A stretch of DNA of 64,000 nt from Kytococcus schroeteri (GCF_042433515.1 NZ_JBHLVH010000004.1:186001-250000); one strand, 5' to 3'; shown: positions 41,646 to 51,500, numbered from the stretch's first letter. A program made the numbers and translations. The notes: generated by a model from the sequence alone, not told the origin.

Positions 41646-43055
41646 TCAGTCCCCGCGCACGGCGACCGGCTGCGCCAGCTCCACGCGCAGCGCCTGCGCC
41701 AGATCGCCCCGCTCGGCCTCGAACTGGTCGCCGCGCTGCAGGTCCTTGACCGTCACCACGCCGCGCTCCACCTCCTGGGCGCCGAGCACGGCCACGAACC
41801 GGATGCCCGCCCGGTCGGCGTGCTTGAACTGCTTGGCCAGCTTGGCCGGCTCCAGCACCGACTCCACCCGCAGGCCGGCCGTGCGCAGCTCGGCGGCCAG
41901 ACCCAGCGCCTCGGGCAGCAGGGCCTCGTCGAGCAGCGGCACGAGCACCTGGACGGTGGACGGCTCGTCGGCGACCATGCCGTTCTCCATGAGCTGCCAG
42001 AACAGGCGGGAGAGGCCGATGGACATGCCCACGCCCGGCAGGGACGACCTGGTGTACTGCCCGGCCAGGTTCTCGTAGCGCCCACCGGAGCAGACCGACC
42101 CCAGCTCCGGGTGCTCGTCGAGGAAGGTCTCGTAGACGGTGCCGGTGTAGTAGTCCAGGCCGCGGGCGATGGCGAGGTTGACGCAGTAGTCGCCCTCGGG
42201 CACGCCGAGGTGGCGCAGCATCTCGAGCACCTCGCGCAGCTCGGCCACGCCGGCGTCCAGCTCCTCGTCGCGCCCCTCCAGACCGGCCAGCACCTCCAGG
42301 GCCTCGGCGTGCGAGCCGGTGCGGGTGGAGACGAAGCCCGCTACGGCGTCGACCACGTCCGCGGCCAGGCCGAAGCGCTCGCCGGTGAGTTCCTCGCGCA
42401 GCCAGTCCACGCCGCGCTTGTCGATCTTGTCCACCTCGCGCAGCACCAGCGGCTGCTGCTCGTCGGTGATGCCGACGCTGCGGAAGAACCCGCGCAGCAG
42501 GCGGCGGTTGTTCAGGTGGATCGTGAACGGGCCGAAGTCCAGCTCGCGGAAGATGGCGTGCATGGTGGCCGGCGGCTCGGCGTCGTGGCGCACCGAGAGG
42601 GTGTCCTTGCCGATGATGTCGACGTCACACTGCACGAACTCCCGGAAGCGGCCACGCTGCGGACGCTCACCGCGGTAGACGCGCTGCATCTGGTAGCGGC
42701 GGAAGGGGAAGGTCAGCTGGCCCTCGTGCTGGGCCACGAAGCGCGCCATCGGCACGGTGAGGTCGAAGCGCAGGGCGAGGTCGGGCAGGCCCACCTCGTC
42801 CCCGGCGGCCACGGCCTCGCGGTCGTTGGCCAGCCCACCGGTGGACTGCACGAAGTAGACCTGCTTCTCGGTCTCGCCACCGGACTTGGTGAGCAGCACG
42901 TCGGTGCGCTCGAAGGCGGGCGTCTCCAGCGGGAGGAAGCCTCCGGCCTCGAAATGGCGACGCACCACGTCCGCGATGCGGTTGAACGCCACCTGCTGGC
43001 GCGGCAGCAGCTCGAGCGTTCCCTGGGCGGGGCGGGGTGCGGTGATCTGGGCCAT
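41646..43055 (-). CDS. hisS: Histidyl-tRNA synthetase
   Basis: The 469-residue class II enzyme has motif 1 region LPLETPAFERTD, FDLTVPMARFVAQ and FPFRRYQMQRVYRGERPQRG (motif 2), HisA-like ARGLDYYTGTVYE, motif 3 GMSIGLSRLFW and a C-terminal anticodon-binding domain (VLVPLLDEALLPEA). It includes an insert with LREVDKIDKRG, found in a HisRS subtype of bifidobacteria and some Micrococcales. ATG is six bases from TAGACT. It lies directly upstream of the regulator and his operon, clustering synthesis and charging of histidine. Confidence 0.96.
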   Translation of the reverse strand: MAQITAPRPAQGTLELLPRQQVAFNRIADVVRRHFEAGGFLPLETPAFERTDVLLTKSGGETEKQVYFVQSTGGLANDREAVAAGDEVGLPDLALRFDLTVPMARFVAQHEGQLTFPFRRYQMQRVYRGERPQRGRFREFVQCDVDIIGKDTLSVRHDAEPPATMHAIFRELDFGPFTIHLNNRRLLRGFFRSVGITDEQQPLVLREVDKIDKRGVDWLREELTGERFGLAADVVDAVAGFVSTRTGSHAEALEVLAGLEGRDEELDAGVAELREVLEMLRHLGVPEGDYCVNLAIARGLDYYTGTVYETFLDEHPELGSVCSGGRYENLAGQYTRSSLPGVGMSIGLSRLFWQLMENGMVADEPSTVQVLVPLLDEALLPEALGLAAELRTAGLRVESVLEPAKLAKQFKHADRAGIRFVAVLGAQEVERGVVTVKDLQRGDQFEAERGDLAQALRVELAQPVAVRGD

Positions 43056-43061
43056 GGTCGG

Positions 43062-43067
43062 AGTCTA
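43062..43067 (-). promoter_or_regulatory. Putative leaderless -10 element for hisS
   Basis: TAGACT on the minus strand six bases upstream of the hisS ATG; no ribosome-binding site between. Confidence 0.55.
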
Positions 43068-43116
43068 GTTTCCGGGGTTCGGCGCCGCGCACGGCGTGGT
43101 CGGCCACGCAGCGAGA

Positions 43117-43148
43117 GGCCCCCGCCGCACCGGGGTGCGAGGGGGGCC
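43117..43148 (-). terminator. Terminator-like hairpin after the DJ-1/PfpI gene
   Basis: GGCCCCC (43117-43123) pairs with GGGGGCC (43142-43148) and the inner GCACC/GGTGC (43127-43131, 43134-43138) completes a stem, 35 bases beyond the DJ-1/PfpI stop and before hisS. Confidence 0.65.
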
Positions 43149-43182
43149 GGGCGCCGGTCGTGACGGCGTGGCGGTCAGGAGC

Positions 43183-43755
43183 TCAGCCCTGCGGGGCGGC
43201 GGCGCCGTGCTCGAGCGCCTCGAGGATCGCCCCGTTGAAGGCGGGCAGGTCGTCGGGGTTGCGGCTGGTGATGAGGTTGCCGTCCACCACCACGCTCTCG
43301 CCGCTCACCCAGTCGGCGCCTGCGTTGCGCAGGTCGGTCTCGATGCTGTCGAAGCCCGTCACGCGGCGGCCGTCCACCACGCCCGCCTCGGCCAGCACCC
43401 AGCCGGCGTGGCAGATGGCGGCCACCGGGCGGCCCGCGTCGTGCACGGCCTTCACGAGGGCCACGGACTTCTCGTCCAGGCGCAGGGCGTCTGGGTTGGC
43501 CACGCCACCGGGCAGCACGAGCACGTCCACGTCGTCGGCGGACACCTCGGCCACGGCGCCGTCGGCGGTGCGGGTCTCGGCCTTGTCGAGGTGGTTGAAG
43601 AGCTGCACCTCGCCGCCCTCGGGGCTCACGAGGCGCGCGGTGTGGCCGGCCTCGGTGACGGCCTTCCACGGGTCGGTGAGCTCCACGGCCTCGATGCCCT
43701 CGGCGGAGGTCAGGAAGTAGACGGTCTTGCCGGTGGTCTGCGTGGTGTCGGTCAT
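43183..43755 (-). CDS. DJ-1/PfpI family protein (protease/glyoxalase III-like)
   Basis: A 190-residue DJ-1/PfpI protein: VYFLTSAEGIEAVEL, DVDVLVLPGGVANPDALR, the nucleophile elbow Cys in AAICHAGWVLAEAG, and TSRNPDDLPAFN near the end. This subtype (PfpI/YhbO) is annotated as intracellular protease or deglycase/glyoxalase III; reaction unproven. ATG at 43755. It is monocistronic, with a hairpin downstream. Confidence 0.9.
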   Translation of the reverse strand: MTDTTQTTGKTVYFLTSAEGIEAVELTDPWKAVTEAGHTARLVSPEGGEVQLFNHLDKAETRTADGAVAEVSADDVDVLVLPGGVANPDALRLDEKSVALVKAVHDAGRPVAAICHAGWVLAEAGVVDGRRVTGFDSIETDLRNAGADWVSGESVVVDGNLITSRNPDDLPAFNGAILEALEHGAAAPQG

Positions 43756-43882
43756 GGCTCCACCCTCGCGCCGACCCCCGGCACGTCGCAACCGGAGGGC
43801 TGCTCGGCCAGCACCCCCGCGCCGCCCGGCCCCCGGCCCTTCGGACCCGCGCCCCCACCGGACCACCACCTGCTGGACCGGA

Positions 43883-43975
43883 CCCGAGAACCGCACCGGT
43901 GCCGAACTNNNNNNNNNNNNNNNNNNNNNNNNNNNNNNNNNNNNNNNNNNNNNCGGCACCGGTGCGGTTCTCGGG
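43883..43975 (-). terminator. Terminator after etfA: 22-bp inverted repeat flanking the N run
   Basis: A perfect 22-bp inverted repeat (43883-43904 with 43954-43975). The N run (43909-43953) starts four bases after the left arm and ends exactly at the right arm, so the assembly failed inside the loop. It lies about 50 bases beyond the etfA stop. Confidence 0.75.
43909..43953. other. Assembly gap (45 N)
   Basis: Forty-five undetermined bases between the arms of a 22-bp inverted repeat; see the etfA terminator. Confidence 0.95.
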
Positions 43976-44026
43976 CGCGGCCGGGGTCGGTTCCGGCCCG
44001 GCCGGCGCGGGGTCAGGACCCGGCGG

Positions 44027-44980
44027 TCACTTGCTGGACTGGATCTTCTCCGTGGCCTGCGGCAGCACGTCGAACAGGTCGCCCACGACGCCGAAGTCCA
44101 CCATCGAGAAGATGGGCGCCTCCTCGTCCTTGTTCACCGCGACGATGGTCTTGGAGGTCTGCATGCCGGCGCGGTGCTGGATGGCACCGGAGATGCCGGC
44201 CGCCACGTACAGCTGCGGGGACACGGTCACGCCGGTCTGGCCCACCTGGCTGGAGTGCGGGTACCAGCCGGCGTCCACCGCGGCGCGCGAGGCACCCACG
44301 GCGGCACCCAGCGAGTCGGCGAAGGACTCGACCGGGTCGAAGTCACCGCCGGTGCCACGGCCACCGGAGACCACGATGGCGGCCTCGGTGAGGGCCGGGC
44401 GGCCGGAGGCCTGCTTCTCCTCGCTGGCCACGATCTTCGCGCCACGCGCCACGTCGGAGAGCTCCACCTCCACGACCTCGTCGGCGCACGCCCCCTGGGC
44501 CGGCTCGGCGGTCACCGAGTTGGGCTTGAGCGACACGATCGCCACACCCTTGGCGACGTGCGAGGCGGTGGTCCAGCCACCGGCGAACACCGACTTGGTG
44601 ACCTTCACACCACCGTCGGCGGCCTCCACGTCCACGGCGTCGGTGATGACACCCGAGGCGGTCATGACGGCCAGGCGCCCGGCCACCTCCTTGCCCTCCG
44701 GCGAGGACGGCACGATGACGGCCGACGCGCCGGTGCGCTGCACCAGCTGGGCCAGGCCCTCGGCGGTGGGGCCCACGAGGTACTCGCCGAACTCGGCGGC
44801 CTCGAGGCGGTACACCTTCTCCGCGCCGGCGGCGGCCAGGGCCTCCTTGGCGGCGTCGAAGCCGGCACCCACGAACACCGCGGACGGCTCACCCACGCGG
44901 CGCGCGGCGGTCAGCATCTCGGAGGTCGTCTTGCGGACGTCGCCCTCGACGTGGTCGACCAGAACCAGAACTTCACCCAT
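44027..44980 (-). CDS. etfA: Electron transfer flavoprotein alpha subunit
   Basis: Carries FAD and passes electrons from acyl-CoA dehydrogenases to the quinone pool. The 317-residue protein shows VLVLVDHVEGDVRKTTSEM at the N-terminus and the C-terminal FAD domain (VVSGGRGTGG, VGQTGVTVSPQLYVAAGISG, IQHRAGMQTSKTIVAVNKDEEAPIF). Thirty bases after etfB, with AAGGAG at the ATG: the operon is etfB-etfA. Confidence 0.96.
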   Translation of the reverse strand: MGEVLVLVDHVEGDVRKTTSEMLTAARRVGEPSAVFVGAGFDAAKEALAAAGAEKVYRLEAAEFGEYLVGPTAEGLAQLVQRTGASAVIVPSSPEGKEVAGRLAVMTASGVITDAVDVEAADGGVKVTKSVFAGGWTTASHVAKGVAIVSLKPNSVTAEPAQGACADEVVEVELSDVARGAKIVASEEKQASGRPALTEAAIVVSGGRGTGGDFDPVESFADSLGAAVGASRAAVDAGWYPHSSQVGQTGVTVSPQLYVAAGISGAIQHRAGMQTSKTIVAVNKDEEAPIFSMVDFGVVGDLFDVLPQATEKIQSSK

Positions 44981-45010
44981 CGTCTACTCCTTGGATCTCG
45001 TCGGGGCGTC

Positions 45011-45799
45011 TCAGATGAACTTGCGCTGGGCCAGGAAGTCGGCCAGCTTCTGGCCGCCGTCACCCTCGTCGGTGACGATCTCGCCGGCCTCGCGCGGCGG
45101 GCGCTGCGTGGTGCCGTCCACCACGGCCCAGGCGTTGGCCGCACCCACCATCGAGGGGTCCACACCCAGGTCGGCCAGCGACCAGGACTCGATGGTCTTC
45201 TTCTTGGCCGCCATGATCCCCTTGAAGGAGGGGTAGCGCGGCTCGTTGATCTGGTCGGTCACCGAGACCACGGCTGGCAGGGTGGCCTCCACGGTCTGGG
45301 TGGCCTCGGCGGTGTCACGCTTGATGGTGATGGTGCCGCCGGTCTCGCCGGAGCACTCCACGGAGTTGGCCAGGGTCACCATCGGCACGCCGAGCAGCTC
45401 GGCCACCATCGCGGGCACCACGCCCATGGCGCCGTCGGTGGAGCTCATGCCGAAGAGCACGAGGTCCACCTCGTCGACCTTCTTGACGGCCTCGGCCAGC
45501 ACCACGGCGGTGGAGAGGGCGTCGGAGCCGGCCAGCGCGTCGTCGGTGACGTGCACGCCGTCGGTGGCGCCCATCTGCAGGGCCTTCTTCACGGCCTCCT
45601 CGGCGGCGGCCGGGCCCATGGTCAGCACGGTCACGCGGCCGTCCCCGGCGGCCTCGGTGATCTTGAGGGCCTCCTCCACCGCGTACTCGTCGAGCTCGGA
45701 CAGCAGACCGTCCGTGGTGCGGTCGGTCAGGCCCTGGTCATCGAAGGACCGGTCACCCTGGGCGTCCGGGACGTGCTTCACGCACACGACGATGTTCAT
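45011..45799 (-). CDS. etfB: Electron transfer flavoprotein beta subunit
   Basis: Partner of EtfA, binding AMP. The 262-residue protein has VVCVKHVPDAQG, ELDEYAVEEALK, VTVLTMGP, LFGMSSTDGAMGVVPAMVAELLG (split) and INEPRYPSFKGIMAAKKK. AGAGG precedes the ATG at good spacing. In mycobacteria the etf genes lie close to iscS-mnmA; here the histidine cluster and catalase lie in between. Confidence 0.96.
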   Translation of the reverse strand: MNIVVCVKHVPDAQGDRSFDDQGLTDRTTDGLLSELDEYAVEEALKITEAAGDGRVTVLTMGPAAAEEAVKKALQMGATDGVHVTDDALAGSDALSTAVVLAEAVKKVDEVDLVLFGMSSTDGAMGVVPAMVAELLGVPMVTLANSVECSGETGGTITIKRDTAEATQTVEATLPAVVSVTDQINEPRYPSFKGIMAAKKKTIESWSLADLGVDPSMVGAANAWAVVDGTTQRPPREAGEIVTDEGDGGQKLADFLAQRKFI

Positions 45800-45860
45800 C
45801 GATCGCCTCTCTCATGGCTGGTGCAGCCGGGGCCGCTGTGCGGTCCCCCGGCGATGGCGG

Positions 45861-45888
45861 GGAGGGCGCCCCGTGCGGGGCGCCCTCC
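45861..45888. terminator. Hairpin in the etfB-echA spacer
   Basis: A perfect 12-bp stem (45861-45872 with 45877-45888) with a GTGC loop. It is the second of two hairpins beyond the enoyl-CoA hydratase stop. Confidence 0.6.
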
Positions 45889-45931
45889 AAGTGTCGCACG
45901 TCACGTTCCGCCCGATGCGGTGTGCCGTGCA

Positions 45932-45959
45932 CGGGTGCGGGCGGTGCCGCCCGCACCCG
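45932..45959 (-). terminator. Terminator hairpin after the enoyl-CoA hydratase gene
   Basis: A near-perfect 13-bp stem (45932-45944 with 45947-45959) seven bases past the stop of the hydratase gene. It likely separates that operon from etfB. Confidence 0.65.
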
Positions 45960-45965
45960 GTGGGC

Positions 45966-46757
45966 TCAGCGGCCGACGAAGGAGGCCTTGCCCGGACCGT
46001 TCTCCACGAACGAGTCCATGCCGATCTGGCGGTCCTCGGTGGCGAAGAGGCCGGCGAACGCGATGCGCTCGAGCTCCAGCCCGGTGGTGAGGTCGACCTC
46101 GATGCCGCGGTCGATGGACTCCTTGGCGGCGCGCAGGGCGACGGCCGGGCCGCCGACGTACTGCTTCATGCGCTCCACGGCGGCGGTGTACACCTGCTCG
46201 GCGGGCACGACCTCGTCGGCCAGGCCGATGGACAGCGCCTCGGCGGCGTCCACGTGGCGGCCGGAGAAGATGAGGTCCTTGGCCTTCGCAGTACCGATGA
46301 GGCGCGGCAGGCGCTGCGTGCCGCCGGCCCCCGGGATGACGCCGAGCAGGATCTCCGGCTGGCCCAGCTTGGCGTTCTCGGCCACGACGCGGAAGTCGCA
46401 GGCCAGGGCCAGCTCGCAGCCGCCACCGAGCGCGTAGCCGGTGATGGCGGCAACGGTGGGCTTGGGGATCTCGGCCACGGCGGTGAGGCAGGCCTGGAGC
46501 TTGGCGGCGCGGTCGAGCATGTCCGCGTAGCTCATCTTCTGCATCTCCTTGATGTCCGCGCCGGCGGCGAACACCTTCTCACCGCCGTACACGACCACCG
46601 CGGCGACGTCCGGGTGGTCGGCGGCCTCGCGGGCCACGACGCCGATCTCGTCCTGGAGCTGGGTGCTCAGGGCGTTCATCTTGGGGCGGTCGAGGCGGAT
46701 GGTGCCGATGCCGTCGGCCACCTCGAGGCGGACGAACTCACAGTTCTGCGTGCTCAT
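45966..46757 (-). CDS. Enoyl-CoA hydratase
   Basis: A 263-residue crotonase-fold enzyme hydrating 2-enoyl-CoA in beta-oxidation. RLDRPKMNALSTQL, the oxyanion hole AAGADIKEM, and GGGCELALACDF and PEILLGVIPGAGGTQRL (both catalytic Glu region) are present. The start overlaps the stop of the YbjN gene (ATGA). Probably works with the thiolase and etf genes of this window. Confidence 0.93.
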   Translation of the reverse strand: MSTQNCEFVRLEVADGIGTIRLDRPKMNALSTQLQDEIGVVAREAADHPDVAAVVVYGGEKVFAAGADIKEMQKMSYADMLDRAAKLQACLTAVAEIPKPTVAAITGYALGGGCELALACDFRVVAENAKLGQPEILLGVIPGAGGTQRLPRLIGTAKAKDLIFSGRHVDAAEALSIGLADEVVPAEQVYTAAVERMKQYVGGPAVALRAAKESIDRGIEVDLTTGLELERIAFAGLFATEDRQIGMDSFVENGPGKASFVGR

Positions 46758-47401
46758 GCGCGACCCTCCTGGTCACCGAGGTTCAGGGAGAAGGACGAGG
46801 AGCCACCCCGCTGGCCGGGCTGCTGCCCCTGCTGCTGTGCGGCCTGGCCCTGGGCGGCCTGGCCCTGGGCGCCGGCCTCGGCGCCGGCGCGACCGGGGCT
46901 CACCGGGCCGGGGGCACCGATGGCGGCCTCGGTGGCGTGCTGCACGTCGTCCTTCATGACGTTCTCGTGCCACACCTGCACGGCCTGCATGATCATGTTG
47001 ACGGTCAGCTGCAGGCGGGGGCTGGGACCCTCGCCCTTGAGCACGAGGTGCTCGCCGGAGACCACAAGGGTGGTGCCGACGATGCCCATCTTGACGACGT
47101 TGGCGCCCAGGGTGACGTCGTTGGTGTTGTTCAGCCACTTCACGACGTCGGCCGGGATGTCGGAGCCGATCTGCCACTGGCCGAAGACGCGCATGATGTC
47201 GACGTCGCCCTCGGTGACGCGCACGAACATGGTCTGGCCCTGCACCTCGAAGGCCACGTCACCGTCGCCGTCGACCTGCGGCGACATGCCGTCGGTCTCC
47301 AGCAGGGTGACCACCTGGTCGCGCAGGGAGGGCGCGGAGGAGCCGGTGGGCCCGGCGTCGTCGCCCGTGGGGAAGCTCGGGAGCTGCGTGGGATCAGTCA
47401 T
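46754..47401 (-). CDS. YbjN domain protein with Gln/Gly-rich tail
   Basis: A 215-residue protein whose core (residues ~25-150) matches YbjN sensory-regulator folds: DQVVTLLETDG, FEVQGQTMFVRVT, PADVVKWLNNTND, LTVNMIMQAVQVWHENV. Residues 165-210 are a low-complexity Ala/Gln/Gly tail. Function is unknown; YbjN proteins relate to type III secretion chaperones. The ATG follows a TAGTTT element at leaderless distance. Coupled to the enoyl-CoA hydratase by ATGA. Confidence 0.8.
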   Translation of the reverse strand: MTDPTQLPSFPTGDDAGPTGSSAPSLRDQVVTLLETDGMSPQVDGDGDVAFEVQGQTMFVRVTEGDVDIMRVFGQWQIGSDIPADVVKWLNNTNDVTLGANVVKMGIVGTTLVVSGEHLVLKGEGPSPRLQLTVNMIMQAVQVWHENVMKDDVQHATEAAIGAPGPVSPGRAGAEAGAQGQAAQGQAAQQQGQQPGQRGGSSSFSLNLGDQEGRA

Positions 47402-47408
47402 GGGCCCC

Positions 47409-47414
47409 AAACTA
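47409..47414 (-). promoter_or_regulatory. Putative leaderless -10 element (TAGTTT)
   Basis: TAGTTT on the minus strand, seven bases from the YbjN-gene ATG at 47401. Confidence 0.5.
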
Positions 47415-47470
47415 CAGTCCGTGACCCAGCCCACGCCCACGCCCCTCCCGCGCCGGGCAGGACCCACCGG

Positions 47471-47929
47471 TCACCGCTCGGAGCGGGCACCTCGCAGGAG
47501 CCACCACAGGCCCAGTACCGGCAGCACCAGCGGCACGAAGCCGTACTGGCGGCCGTAGACCGACCACACCGTCTCGTCCGGGAACAGCCCCGGGTCCACC
47601 AGGCTCAGCGTGCCCACCACGAGCACGCCGACCAGCTCGAAGGTCACCGCGCCGAGGGCCGTCCGCCGCCCCGCGGCACCACCGCGCACCATGCCCACGG
47701 TGGCCACCAGGTAGACCAACGCGGCCACCGTGGAGAGCAGGTAGGCCAGCGGGGCGCGGTCGAAGTAGGCCAGCAGCTGCATGACCGAGCGGCCCGTGGC
47801 GGCGAGCGCCAGCACGGCGTAGGCGGCCACGAGCACCCGGCCGAAGCCGCGGCTGAGGTGGTTGACGGGCTCGGGCCCGGTGGTGGGCTCCGACGGGACG
47901 GTGCGGGAGGTGCGGGACGGGCTGGACAC
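47471..47929 (-). CDS. Small integral membrane protein
   Basis: A 152-residue membrane protein with four helices (VLVAAYAVLALAATGRSV, LAYLLSTVAALVYLVATVGM, FELVGVLVVGTLSL, FVPLVLPVLGLWWLL). No family assignable beyond actinobacterial conserved membrane proteins. GTG at 47929 with AGGAG eight bases upstream. It follows another small membrane protein gene by 41 bases, so the two probably form a unit. Confidence 0.7.
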   Translation of the reverse strand: MSSPSRTSRTVPSEPTTGPEPVNHLSRGFGRVLVAAYAVLALAATGRSVMQLLAYFDRAPLAYLLSTVAALVYLVATVGMVRGGAAGRRTALGAVTFELVGVLVVGTLSLVDPGLFPDETVWSVYGRQYGFVPLVLPVLGLWWLLRGARSER

Positions 47930-47970
47930 GGGGTGGCTCCTGCCGGCGAGGCCGGGTGGGTGGGGGGACG

Positions 47971-48351
47971 TCAGGGGGTGAGGACGGTGGGGAACTGGTA
48001 CCAGATGGCCACCAGTCGCTGCGCCATGACGAGCAGCGCCAAACCGGCCAGGAAGAGCACCCCCATGCCCCACCGGGTGTCGCGCTCGGCCACCGACCAG
48101 AGGAAGGCCACCGGCAGCAGCGCCGCCATGCCGAACAGGTAGGCACCGAACTCCCAGGCGGGGATGTCGTACGAGGTGGTCACCGCCATCACCAGACCCA
48201 CCACGAGTTGCACGAGCAGCACCACGGCGGCCAGGCCGGTCACCCCGAGCACGAGGTTGTCGACCGGCCGGTTGACGACCGCGTACAGCAGGGTCACCAG
48301 GCACAGCAGCGCCAGCGACAGGAACAGGGCGGTGGTCAGGGCGGGGATCAC
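47971..48351 (-). CDS. Small integral membrane protein
   Basis: A 126-residue membrane protein with four hydrophobic helices (TALFLSLALLCLVTLLY, LAAVVLLVQLVVGLVMAV, FGAYLFGMAALLPVAFL, GVLFLAGLALLVMA). Function unknown. The GTG at 48351 lies eight bases from a TAGACT element (48360-48365), indicating a leaderless start; the upstream frame is rejected. Confidence 0.72.
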   Translation of the reverse strand: MIPALTTALFLSLALLCLVTLLYAVVNRPVDNLVLGVTGLAAVVLLVQLVVGLVMAVTTSYDIPAWEFGAYLFGMAALLPVAFLWSVAERDTRWGMGVLFLAGLALLVMAQRLVAIWYQFPTVLTP

Positions 48352-48359
48352 GGCGGGAG

Positions 48360-48365
48360 AGTCTA
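48360..48365 (-). promoter_or_regulatory. Putative leaderless -10 element (TAGACT)
   Basis: TAGACT on the minus strand, eight bases from the GTG start of the membrane protein gene. The divergent mak-glgB gene shares this 160-base spacer. Confidence 0.5.
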
Positions 48366-48511
48366 GGACCGGCGCCCGGCCGGCCCGTGAGCCCCTAGTC
48401 TGGTCACGGAGACCACTGCCGCGGCCACCTCGGCCCGACCGCCGTGGGGCGCGCCTCCGCCACCGGCTACCGTCCGTCCACCGCACACGACACCACCGGG
48501 GAGCAGAACGC

Positions 48512-51500
48512 ATGACGACCAAGAGCCTCAAGCACCTCCTCGAGGAGTGGATCCCCCAGCAGCGGTGGTTCACCGGGAGCGGGCACGTGCCGCGACTGCA
48601 GCGCATCGGCACGGTGCGGATGGGCGACGTCGTGGACCCGCAGGGGCGCACCGTGGCCCTGTCCACCGTGTACGTGGCCGACCGCGCCACCGTGCCCGCG
48701 ACGATCTACCAGGTGCCGCTGACGGTGCGCTCGGCCGTGGACGCCGACGAGAAGGTGACCGGCGGCCACCTCGGGCAGGTGCCGCTGGCCAGCATGGGCC
48801 TCTCGGACGACCCCGACGAGCTGGGCACGGTGCACGACGCGGCCCACGACCCCGCCTACGCGGCCGCGATCATGGCGATGGCGCAGCGCGAGACGAGCTG
48901 GGGCGAGGACCCGGTGCGCATGAAGGGCATTCAGCTCAAGGCCCGCCGCCCCCACAAGCCGCCGTACATCGTCACCGGCTCCCGGGTGCTGCCCCCCGAT
49001 CACCAGTCCAACACATCCATCATCGTCACCACGCTCGGCGGACGCCCCAACGCCCCGCGGCGGGAGACCGCCATCATCAAGCTGTTCCGCGTCGTGCAGA
49101 CCGGCGCCAACCCGGACGTCGAGCTGCAGCTGGAGCTGGCCAAGCGGGGGTCCACCTCCATCCCCACGCCCCTGGGCTCGGTGGAGGGCGCCTGGCCCGA
49201 CCCGGAGACCGGTGAGGAGCGCACCGGCCACCTGGCCTTCGCCAGCGAGTACCTCGGCGACGTCCCCGACGCCTGGGCGGTGGCCAACAAGGCGGCCCGC
49301 AAGGGCAAGCGCATGGCCAAGAAGGCCCGCCGGCTGGGTGAGACCGTGGCACAGGTGCACTCCGAGCTGGCCGAGGCGCTGGGCACCGTGACCGTGGACG
49401 CCGTGCACCGCACCGAGCTGACCGACCGGATGCGCACGCGGCTCGACCACGCCCTGGCGCAGGTGCCCGAGCTGGAGCCGCTGCGCGCCGAGGCCACCGC
49501 CCGCATCGACGCCTTGGATGCCCTGGACTGGCCGTTGCTTCAGCGCGTGCACGGCGACCTGCACCTGGGCCAGGTGCTGGAGGTGCCCGACCGCGGCTGG
49601 GTGGTGGTGGACTTCGAGGGCGAGCCGATGCGCCCCGTGCGCGAGCGCCGCGCCCCCGACCTCGCCCTGCGCGACCTGGCCGGGATGCTGCGCTCCATCG
49701 ACTACGTGGCCGGCGCCCGGGTGCGCGAGGCCGAGGCCGCCGGCACGCCGCTCGACGCCGCGGGCCGCGCCGAGCTGGACGCCTGGGCCCAGGGCGTGCG
49801 CGAGGCCTTCCTGGAGGGGTACACCTCCGTGGCCGGTGCCCGGGCGGCCGAGCCCCGCGCCCTGCTGGAGGCACTCGAGGTGGACAAGGCCTTCTACGAG
49901 GCCGTGCACGAGCGCCGCAACCGCCCCGACTGGGCGGCCATCCCGGTGCGTGCCCTGGAGCGGATGCTGGGCATCACCCTCAGCCCGGCCGTCACGCAGC
50001 GGCCGACGGTCGCCGGTGGGGCCACCGGGGGCACGACGAGCGCAGGGCCCGCCGACGCGCGCGAGGGCGGGTCGGGGGACGACGGCCCCTCCCCCGTCGC
50101 GGACGGCACCCCCGGCTCCCGGGTGAGCGGCCCGGGGTCCGACGACGTCCGCGCCCGCTCCGACGAGGCGGACGAGCCCGGCCCCACCCGGTCGCGCCGG
50201 GCCGGTGCGACGCGCTTCACGTTCGGCTCCGGGGCCACCGGCCCCCGTGACGCCTCCCCCGCGGGCGGCGACACCTCGCCTGCCGCCGGCCAGGACGACC
50301 CCGCCGCGGTGAGCCGCGAGGAGGCGCTGCGCATCGTGCAGGGCCGCAGCAGCGACCCGCACGCGGTGCTCGGCCTGCACGCCGTGGCCGACGGCGTGGT
50401 CATCCGTGCCCTTCGCCCCCGCGCCCGTCGCGTGGTGGCCGTGCTGCCCGACGAGTCGCGCCACGAGCTCACCCACCAGGCCGAGGGGATCTTCGGGGCG
50501 CACCTGCCCGGGGTCGCCCCCACCGACTACCGCCTCGAGGTGGTCTGGCCGCTGCCCGGCCCTGCGGCGAGAACCCGCGGGCAGGCCGCCGAGCCGCGTC
50601 TGCAGGACGACGGGTACCGCCAGCCGCCCGGCATCGACGAGATGGACCTGCACCTGGTGCGCGAGGGGCGCCACGAGCGGCTCTGGACCGTGCTGGGCGC
50701 CCACCTGCGCCGCGTCGAGGGCCCGATGGGCACCACCCGGGGCGTCGGCTTCAGCGTGTGGGCGCCCCACGCCCGCGGTGTGCGTGTGGTGGGCGACTTC
50801 AACCAGTGGGACGGCACCGCCCACCCGCTGCGCCGCCTGGGCGACAGCGGTGTGTGGGAGCTGTTCGTGCCCGGCGTCGGCGCCGGGGAGCGGTACATGT
50901 TCCAGATCACCACCGCCGAGGGCACCACCGTGACCAAGGCCGACCCGATGGCCCGCCGTGCCGAGGTGCCGCCGGGCACCGCATCGGTGGTGGACGACTC
51001 GAGCGCCCGGGACTTCGGCTGGACCGACGAGGCGTGGATGGCGCAGCGCGGCACCCGGGACCCCCTGGCCCGGCCGATGTCGGTCTACGAGGTGCACCTC
51101 GGCTCGTGGCGCCGCGGCCTGGGCTACCGCGAGCTGGCCGAGCAGCTGGTGGAGCACGTGCGCGAGTGCGGCTTCACGCACGTGGAGCTGCTGCCCGTGG
51201 CCGAGCACCCCTACGCGCCCAGCTGGGGATACCAGGTGACCGGCTACTACGCCCCCACCGCGCGCTTCGGCACGCCGGACGAGTTCCGCCACCTCGTGGA
51301 CGCGCTGCACGCGGCCGGCATCGGCGTCATCGTGGACTGGGTGCCGGGCCACTTCCCCAAGGACGAGTGGGCCCTGGCCCGCTTCGACGGGCAGCCGCTC
51401 TACGAGCACCCCGACCCCCGCCGCGGCGACCACCCCGACTGGGGCACCCACGTGTTCGACTACGGCCGCAACGAGGTGCGCAACTTCCTGGTGGCCAACG

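Larger units (their letters stand above)
43756..44026. other. Intergenic region containing an assembly gap
   Basis: 271 bases between the DJ-1/PfpI gene and etfA, 45 of them N (43909-43953). Apart from the inverted repeat around the gap I see no gene; the part before the gap should contain the DJ-1/PfpI promoter. Confidence 0.6.

Noticed and set aside
41646..43055. HisRS as part of the transferred histidine cluster
   Set aside because: Although it adjoins the operon, its VDKIDK insert subtype occurs in bifidobacteria and some Micrococcales, so a native origin is equally likely.
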